Assembly: GCA_047632755.1 (NCBI GenBank)
Contig: JBLIDT010000012.1
Span: 14,697-78,696 of the forward strand
Direction: 5' to 3'
Source of the DNA: JAKVAV01 sp047632755
GTDB taxonomy: Bacteria; Bacteroidota; Bacteroidia; Flavobacteriales_D; Cryomorphaceae
Length of the DNA stretch: 64,000 nt
Shown here: piece by piece, positions 60,101 to 64,000 of the stretch
How the letters are laid out: each line of letters starts with the position of its first letter
Position numbering within the stretch: the stretch's first letter is position 1
The notes under the pieces: generated by a model
What the model was told of the DNA's origin: nothing
What the model saw: only the letters and a program-made list of their open reading frames with translations
The model's database searches: none
Translations under genes and position numbers: made by a program

Positions 60101-60890
60101 AGCGGGGAATGATACGGAATGGATTAGCAATGATTTTCGCGACAATCAGATTCGCCTCAACTTTATCGAATTTAGTCCAGCTTTCGCCAGAACTTCCGAA
60201 AGGGATGTTCATCGATTCGAAATCGGGCCCACCTATTTATTGGCCAATCCACCAAATGAAGCAGACGAGCGCTTAGTACAGAACATTGGTGATCTGGCAG
60301 AAAGCCTCGAGTTCAAAAACCAGTCTTACCTCGGAGCGCGCATTAGCTATAGGTTAAACAATGTGGACGACAGAGTAAGTCCCCATCGCGGAATTCGATT
60401 TATGACCGAACTCTCCTACACTTCAGGTTTGGACGATTCGAGCACTGATTTCTTCAATCTACAGTCAGAATTGACATTTTACATTCCCGTCTCTGTTTTG
60501 CCCAACCGAGCTACTCTTGCGCTGCGCACAGGAACGGCGGCCAACTTTGGCGACCATCCTTTCTTCTTGGCCAATTTCATAGATGGGTACAAGGAGATGC
60601 GCGGCTACCGAAGAAACCGCTATGCAGGAGATGTGTCCTTTTACAACAATGCCGAACTGAGAGTAAAAGTATTTGACTCGAACAATTACATATTGCCTTT
60701 CGGCATGGGCGCTTTGGGTTTTTTCGATTATGGACGAGTATGGCTAGAAGGTGAAGATTCCAATACGTGGCACCCTTCAGTTGGTGGCGGGCTGTATTTT
60801 AATTTAGCCAGCTTTTCGGTTTTGACTGCTACTTATAGTGTTTCCAATGATGACGAAGTGGTGCAGGTTGGCTTGGGATTTTTCTTTTGA
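57144..60890 (+). CDS. Phosphoesterase, kinase-like and outer-membrane-barrel fusion lipoprotein
   Basis: A 1248-residue protein with a lipoprotein signal (LGSAC, Cys18). Residues about 45-330 are a calcineurin-like metallophosphoesterase with all metal motifs: LIGDAGS, VFLGDNIYPSG, FLPGNHDW, VIISGHHPLHS and YTSGHEHNLQ. Residues about 430-760 resemble an atypical kinase (FAM20C/HipA-like): Gly-rich RGGGMQSKSLRLQ, then LVIGDWDRHDDQW (Asp612-Arg613-His614) and PIPRDRDQVF; this is my inference. Residues about 900-1248 are a BamA/D15-type barrel (YRLNNVDDRVSPHRG, MRGYRRNRYAGD) ending in GLGFFF. A soluble enzyme unit thus appears tethered to its own barrel. It is coupled to the upstream propeller gene. 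A pathway cannot be assigned. Confidence 0.85.
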   Translation: MKRSILLFLVIVFLGSACDTTKDLVQKNYPSQELSTDLEPEQTIFLIGDAGSPDSFPVEPSLALLQKKMGEVDQKNSSVVFLGDNIYPSGLHKKKHSKRAQDEASINTQLDILNDYEGRIVFLPGNHDWKKGKGEGDQFIKRQERYVEKYLDKGNVFLPDGGCPGPVEIRLSERLTWIIIDTQWWLHEGDKPHGDQDDCDVYSEDEFLQQVEDVLKKNRNNQVIISGHHPLHSNGNHGGYFPVKDHLFPLTKLNKNLYVPLPIVGSIYPLYRTLIGDIQDIPHYKYTALVNSLTTLFDGYDDIVYTSGHEHNLQYQHHNTAHFVVSGSGSKRSFLRKNKDLTYGKADKGFAKLSYFPNGDLWLEFFSPNAENADQPTYRAQLRDGHRQLEITARAKQTVEKSDSLVTVIPGGDYYHTSKLKNVVMGELYRDVWRAPIEVPVINLAEEHGGLTPIKRGGGMQSKSLRLQAPDGKQYVLRSIQKFPATILPNELQQTFVKEIIQDVIAASHPYASITVSPMANAAGVYHTNPKLVYVPDDTLLGPFQNEFANLLCLYEERPDDDQSDEACFGYSKDVESSSKVIEEIREDYDHKVDAESFLRARLFDLVIGDWDRHDDQWRWASFKENGQTIYRPIPRDRDQVFYKVDGILPNIINNKPIDRRFQPFEEEIKDMPGMNFNGKYVDRAYLDELEWKDWEAMCDTLQAALTDSVFHAGLALFPDTAMALDGDRIFKTLQIHRAKLKEFAREYYEILAKEVDIVGTYREEYFEIIRMNDDSTRVRIYPKKKKKDEKKGDKIIYERIFLTDETKEIRIYGLDNDDVYVLEGEVNKGPLIRIIGGADEDRYINHSNVKGIGRKLEVHDTREKKKKNRNDFDLGKDSRLYLVHNDDEVVYERKAFLYDIFAPLPSIGFNPDDGLFLGGGFLFTKYGFNRDPYRYRHFFMGQYAIATGAFNFDYRFDYRSIFHSKWDFVGRLEIKAPDYLFNYFGAGNDTEWISNDFRDNQIRLNFIEFSPAFARTSERDVHRFEIGPTYLLANPPNEADERLVQNIGDLAESLEFKNQSYLGARISYRLNNVDDRVSPHRGIRFMTELSYTSGLDDSSTDFFNLQSELTFYIPVSVLPNRATLALRTGTAANFGDHPFFLANFIDGYKEMRGYRRNRYAGDVSFYNNAELRVKVFDSNNYILPFGMGALGFFDYGRVWLEGEDSNTWHPSVGGGLYFNLASFSVLTATYSVSNDDEVVQVGLGFFF

Positions 60891-60893
60891 GAG

Positions 60894-61063
60894 GTGGATT
60901 TGATTCGCTAAAGCTCATCGGGTGAACCACAAAGGCAAAAAAAGTAGAACGTCAACTGAGGACGTGTCTTTCGCTAAAGCTCATGGGTTGGCCACGAATG
61001 GCCACGAATAAACACGAATAGAGGACGTGGATTTGATTCGCTAAAGCTCATCGAGTGAACCAC
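60894..61063 (+). repeat. Direct repeats in the intergenic region
   Basis: A 37-nt sequence starting GTGGATTTGATTCGC occurs at 60894-60930 and 61027-61063 with one mismatch. A third, shorter copy shares TCGCTAAAGCTCAT near 60971-60984. Between them are GGCCACGAAT in tandem (about 60990-61009) and two GAGGACGTG copies. There is no convincing gene between 60891 and 61553. Confidence 0.8.
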
Positions 61064-61126
61064 GGCGACATCCTCCTTAGGCGGAGAGCCGTCGGCACAG
61101 CGATTGGGCGTGTGTTTGATTCTGTA

Positions 61127-61363
61127 CCTCCACAAGCGGTGGACATGTGTATGAATTCATCTTGTATCCTGATACTATTCGGAATTCTCGCCAAACCGAA
61201 AGGCCAAAAACTTACGGCGTTTTATCTCCCTTTGGAGGGAGTGGCTGTTCCGATTTTTCATCGGAATAGACGAGGGAGGATTTCGGTCACCCACCTCCGT
61301 CTTCATTTCCGCAAGCTTCAATAAAGCCACCTCCGCCAGCGGAGGACACGTGCACGTGTTCAC
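61127..61363. repeat. Degenerate palindromic repeat pair and small hairpins
   Basis: Two diverged copies of a roughly 34-nt unit lie at 61127-61160 and 61330-61363. The second contains the perfect hairpin CCTCCGC-CA-GCGGAGG (61330-61345) next to the palindrome ACACGTGCACGTGT (61346-61359). Another hairpin, TTCCGAT/ATCGGAA, is at 61248-61266. No transposase, coding signal or known RNA fold was recognised, so this may be decayed repeat sequence. Confidence 0.6.
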
Positions 61364-61553
61364 TTTTAGGCAAAGGATCAAGCAGGATTGGGATCTTTGT
61401 TTTATCTCGATCAATCTTAAAAATCAAGTGTCTGATCAAGAACGTTCGATAGCAAGGCGCACGTAGTTTTAATAACCAAGGAGTTGACTTTTGTCAATGA
61501 CTGTTTTTATGACAAGTGGAACGCAGATAGCAGACTTTCTGGACAGGCTCTAA

Positions 61554-62729
61554 TTAAGCTGGAGGCTGAAACATAAAGTAAAGCGAAATCATATATGCCA
61601 ACACCGAAAGGACTATACCTATTACGAATACCGTGTAGCAAAGTCTGAGGTAGTGGTACTTCTTGTTCAAGACCTTTCCTAAATAGTAAAGGTCTTTCAT
61701 CAGGGTTTCGTAGAGGTAATCATCATCGTCCATCAAGTCTTTCATCCCAGCGATATAGACGTCGAGATCGAGGCCTTGAAAGTTTCCGAAAAAGAGCAAA
61801 TTGGTCTGGCGCTTTTTCACCATTTCTTCATTGGCACCATTGCGCGTCACCTTTGGAATGGTAGAGATGGTCGCGAAAATTACCGCCACGATACAAACAG
61901 TCAAAAGCAAAACGGAAGGCCAAAGCAAGTAGGCATTGTTATCCAGTTTTGGCAACAAGGAACTCAGCACCACTGATATGATAATAGCGTTGATACTGAG
62001 CATGATGTTCGCCTTGTTATCGGCTATCTGACTCAGAGCCGTATGGTTTTTCAGGGTTACCCGAAACATGGTTTCCACTCCCCTGCCCTTACTCTTGGTT
62101 TTCTCGGCCGTCTTTTTCTTCTTTTTTGAGCTCTTTTTATTCTTCACCCGCTCTTTCAAAGCGTCGAGATAGGCTTGCTTCTGAGCTCCGTATTTGGCCT
62201 TAGCTGCATCGGTATAATACCCATAGGTTTCGAGAAATTCGATATTCATCTTGACCCAAACGGATTTCTTGATGGGTGTCCCTTTCAAGATTTCTTTTTC
62301 TTCTTTGAGAAGATTGGATCGTTCCTGAGCGATACCTAGTCCAAGGTGTGCAAGGTCGGCGTCACGCATGAGTTCTTCGAGCTTGTCATTGGGCTTGTAT
62401 TCCATCACCGTGGCTCTTATCAGCCGGGAAACCAACTTTCTTTCCTCCTGATCGACTTCGAGTTTCGAGAGAAAGTCTTCAGCTATCTCGACACTAATCT
62501 CTTCGTGACCGTCTACTTTTTTGAGGTATCCGAGATCGTGAAACCAGCCAGCAACCTTCAAAATATTCAAGGTGTTGGTATCCACACCTTCCTTTTGAGC
62601 CAAGTCTACCAACTCATTTACTACCGTTTGGGTATGCTTAAAGTCGTGGTACTTTACGTAAGCAGGAAGGTCTGAGCTTAATTTTTGTGTGGCAAATTCT
62701 TCTGCCTCTTGAATGATACGTTGATCCAT
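61554..62729 (-). CDS. HD-domain protein with PycTM (DUF5706)-like membrane module
   Basis: A 391-residue protein. Residues about 1-180 are an HD-type metal-dependent phosphohydrolase: His32 in FKHTQTV, His64-Asp65 in GWFHDLGYL, His75 in DGHEEI and Asp in MRDADLAHLG. A Lys-rich linker (about 195-215) leads to a membrane module: TLKNHTALSQIADNKANIML, a signature I associate with DUF5706, the effector domain of Pycsar anti-phage systems. It has helices at about 244-264, 270-297 and 364-388. PycTM proteins respond to cCMP/cUMP and damage the membrane. Here an HD hydrolase replaces a separate sensor, and no pyrimidine cyclase gene is visible nearby, so a defence role is unproven. Confidence 0.82.
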   Translation of the reverse strand: MDQRIIQEAEEFATQKLSSDLPAYVKYHDFKHTQTVVNELVDLAQKEGVDTNTLNILKVAGWFHDLGYLKKVDGHEEISVEIAEDFLSKLEVDQEERKLVSRLIRATVMEYKPNDKLEELMRDADLAHLGLGIAQERSNLLKEEKEILKGTPIKKSVWVKMNIEFLETYGYYTDAAKAKYGAQKQAYLDALKERVKNKKSSKKKKKTAEKTKSKGRGVETMFRVTLKNHTALSQIADNKANIMLSINAIIISVVLSSLLPKLDNNAYLLWPSVLLLTVCIVAVIFATISTIPKVTRNGANEEMVKKRQTNLLFFGNFQGLDLDVYIAGMKDLMDDDDYLYETLMKDLYYLGKVLNKKYHYLRLCYTVFVIGIVLSVLAYMISLYFMFQPPA

Positions 62730-62814
62730 TTACAGATATATAACAGTCACAATATAGAACTTATGAATAGGAGGCAATAACTTGCGCCCGACATTCTGTA
62801 GAAAAGAGATAACG

Positions 62815-62822
62815 TACCTTTG
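62815..62822 (+). promoter_or_regulatory. -7 element of the GAF-domain gene
   Basis: TACCTTTG is a full TAnnTTTG match, 24 nt before the ATG at 62847. TTC (62794-62796) lies 18 nt upstream in place of TTG. Confidence 0.4.
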
Positions 62823-62846
62823 CTAAAGACCAATACAAGTTGCCTG

Positions 62847-64000
62847 ATGAATAAATTCGAACTTTTTCAAGAGCACTTTCCTTTTAAAAGCGAACTCAAC
62901 TTTAAGCATATCATTGAGTTTTGGGAAAAACAAGCCCAATCACCCATTGGCACCATTGCCGAAAATGCAAAAGCCATTCTAAAGGAAGTCAAGAGCGAGC
63001 CTGAATTGCTACTGCCCATCAAAGACAGGAACACCATTGAAAAACACTTGGAAAAGGTGGAGCTCTTGCTTTCAGCCATCTTCAGCAGAGCCACGTGGGA
63101 AAAGGATATAAAAGGTGTGGTGGCAGCATTTGATGTGGACTGCTTCTACGAAACACCTGAATTCAGTAAGATCATCAATATTTTTCGCGACCAAGATAAC
63201 TTCGTTCCACAAGAGCAGTATTCCGAGACCATTTACTTTCAGGTGATCGGCGCATATGTGGCCATTCTCGATCAGTTCTATAATTTCTCCATCGACCGGC
63301 GCCCCTTCAGAGTGATCAATGTCATCGATCCAGAAACGGGACTCGAGCGGTTTTACCATGGTCAAATGAATATGGAATACGTCGACTTAACGCTGGAAGG
63401 TGAATTGCCCACGCTGAGCGAAGATGAATTGGTGGAGCTCGTCAATAATTACAAGGACATGAGCTTGTGGATGGAGAAACTTCCAGCCAAATTATTCAAA
63501 TTCTCGGGAGTTAGCATCGTCGATTTGATTGACGTTACCGAACAGCAAATCCTCTCCAGACTCAAGGCAGACCTACTTAAACCTGGCGCACTTAATTCGC
63601 TCGAAAGTTTAAAGTCCATTGAGCAATGTTTCCAAAGTTTGATGGGGAGTAAGAAAGTAGAACTCGGTATTGCCTTTTACCAGCGATTGCGAAATGCCAT
63701 TGTTTACCTAGGCACTACGCTTGATGAAGAATTAGACCAGGCACAAACGGAGTTCAAATGTGGGATGGATGATCTTGAATCGCGAATGATCATTGAGCCA
63801 CTTTTCCAGAAAAAGGAGCCGCTTGTTATAACCAACGTATCCAAAGCTGATATTCCTGAGGAGATGCGCAGTAGTTTATTGACCTTTGGTTTGAAGAGTG
63901 TTATCATCGTTCCTTTGATTTTGGAAGATGAAGTAGTAGGCCTTTTCCAGATCGTTTCGGAAGAGGAAAATGCCTTCACCTCTCTAGATCTTTTGCGGTT
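62847..64000 (+). CDS. GAF-domain protein, 3' end outside the window
   Basis: The frame is open from the ATG at 62847 (MNKFELFQEHFPFKSELNFK) to the end of the window, giving 384 complete codons; the rest of the gene lies beyond. The first 290 or so residues are a helical, acidic N-terminal region that I do not recognise (FYETPEFSKIINIF, MNMEYVDLTLEGELPTLS). From about residue 325 a GAF-like sensor domain is visible (LVITNVSKADIPEEM, LKSVIIVPLILEDEVVGLFQ, NAFTSLDLLR). Any output domain would be downstream, so its function is open. No signal peptide is present. It is divergent from the HD-PycTM gene, about 117 nt away. Confidence 0.8.
   Translation, partial: MNKFELFQEHFPFKSELNFKHIIEFWEKQAQSPIGTIAENAKAILKEVKSEPELLLPIKDRNTIEKHLEKVELLLSAIFSRATWEKDIKGVVAAFDVDCFYETPEFSKIINIFRDQDNFVPQEQYSETIYFQVIGAYVAILDQFYNFSIDRRPFRVINVIDPETGLERFYHGQMNMEYVDLTLEGELPTLSEDELVELVNNYKDMSLWMEKLPAKLFKFSGVSIVDLIDVTEQQILSRLKADLLKPGALNSLESLKSIEQCFQSLMGSKKVELGIAFYQRLRNAIVYLGTTLDEELDQAQTEFKCGMDDLESRMIIEPLFQKKEPLVITNVSKADIPEEMRSSLLTFGLKSVIIVPLILEDEVVGLFQIVSEEENAFTSLDLLR

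Noticed and set aside
61055..61324. An 89-codon open frame in the repeat-rich intergenic region, and another on the minus strand at 61175-61414
   Set aside because: They run through hairpins and repeats, have no recognisable domain, and their translations look like repeat-derived sequence.

Overview
The window is chromosomal DNA of a Bacteroidota bacterium, most likely from the Flavobacteriia or a related marine lineage. Several things point there. There are type IX secretion (T9SS) proteins: an SprB-repeat adhesin with a gliding-motility type C-terminal signal, a PorP/SprF protein and a type A sorting-domain protein. Promoters match TTG-N19-TAnnTTTG. Lineage-restricted families are present (GWxTD, DUF4290, a PorE-like OmpA protein). 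The ribosomal cluster has no tuf, adk or map and runs on into carA and eno.

Layout. 1-4801: the 3' end of a BamA/TamA-like barrel gene, an L,D-transpeptidase, rmuC, a GWxTD lipoprotein and rlmB. 4917-16455: a T9SS surface cassette of a small secreted protein, a 2761-residue adhesin with about 27 SprB repeats, PorP/SprF, and a lipoprotein with the PorE domain order (TPR, PD40 propeller, CarboxypepD-reg, OmpA). 16503-37723 is read leftward: a TPR-like protein, eno, carA, then the S10-spc-alpha ribosomal cluster (rpsL to rplQ, 30 genes including rpmJ) from a well-formed promoter at 37792-37821. 37969-42939: a PcrA/UvrD helicase, a DUF4290 protein, murA with Asp in place of the catalytic Cys, and a TlpA-like thioredoxin. 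43014-44915 (minus): a large lipoprotein.

45082-52471: a tightly overlapping glycan operon. It holds a Wzm/Wzt ABC exporter, a NeuB-family synthase, a TylF-like methyltransferase, a KdsC-like HAD phosphatase, a protein fusing a second divergent NeuB-like barrel to an SpsF-like cytidylyltransferase, and, after a heptanucleotide tandem repeat, a probable GT-B glycosyltransferase. Together they suggest synthesis, CMP-activation and export of a nonulosonic-acid-containing surface glycan. 52590-60890: a T9SS cargo protein, ppk1, a PAP2 phosphatase, an SdiA-regulated-like propeller, and a 1248-residue lipoprotein joining a calcineurin-like phosphoesterase, a kinase-like domain (inferred) and a BamA-type barrel. 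60891-61553 is gene-poor and holds degenerate repeats. 61554-62729 (minus) is an HD-domain protein with a PycTM/DUF5706-type membrane module. The window ends inside a GAF-domain gene.

The most unusual items are the NeuB-like/SpsF fusion and its operon, the phosphoesterase/kinase-like/barrel fusion, the HD-PycTM protein, and the placement of TAnnTTTG elements only 5-6 nt before the start codons of three genes, which suggests leaderless mRNAs. I saw no tRNA, rRNA, CRISPR array, insertion sequence or prophage.
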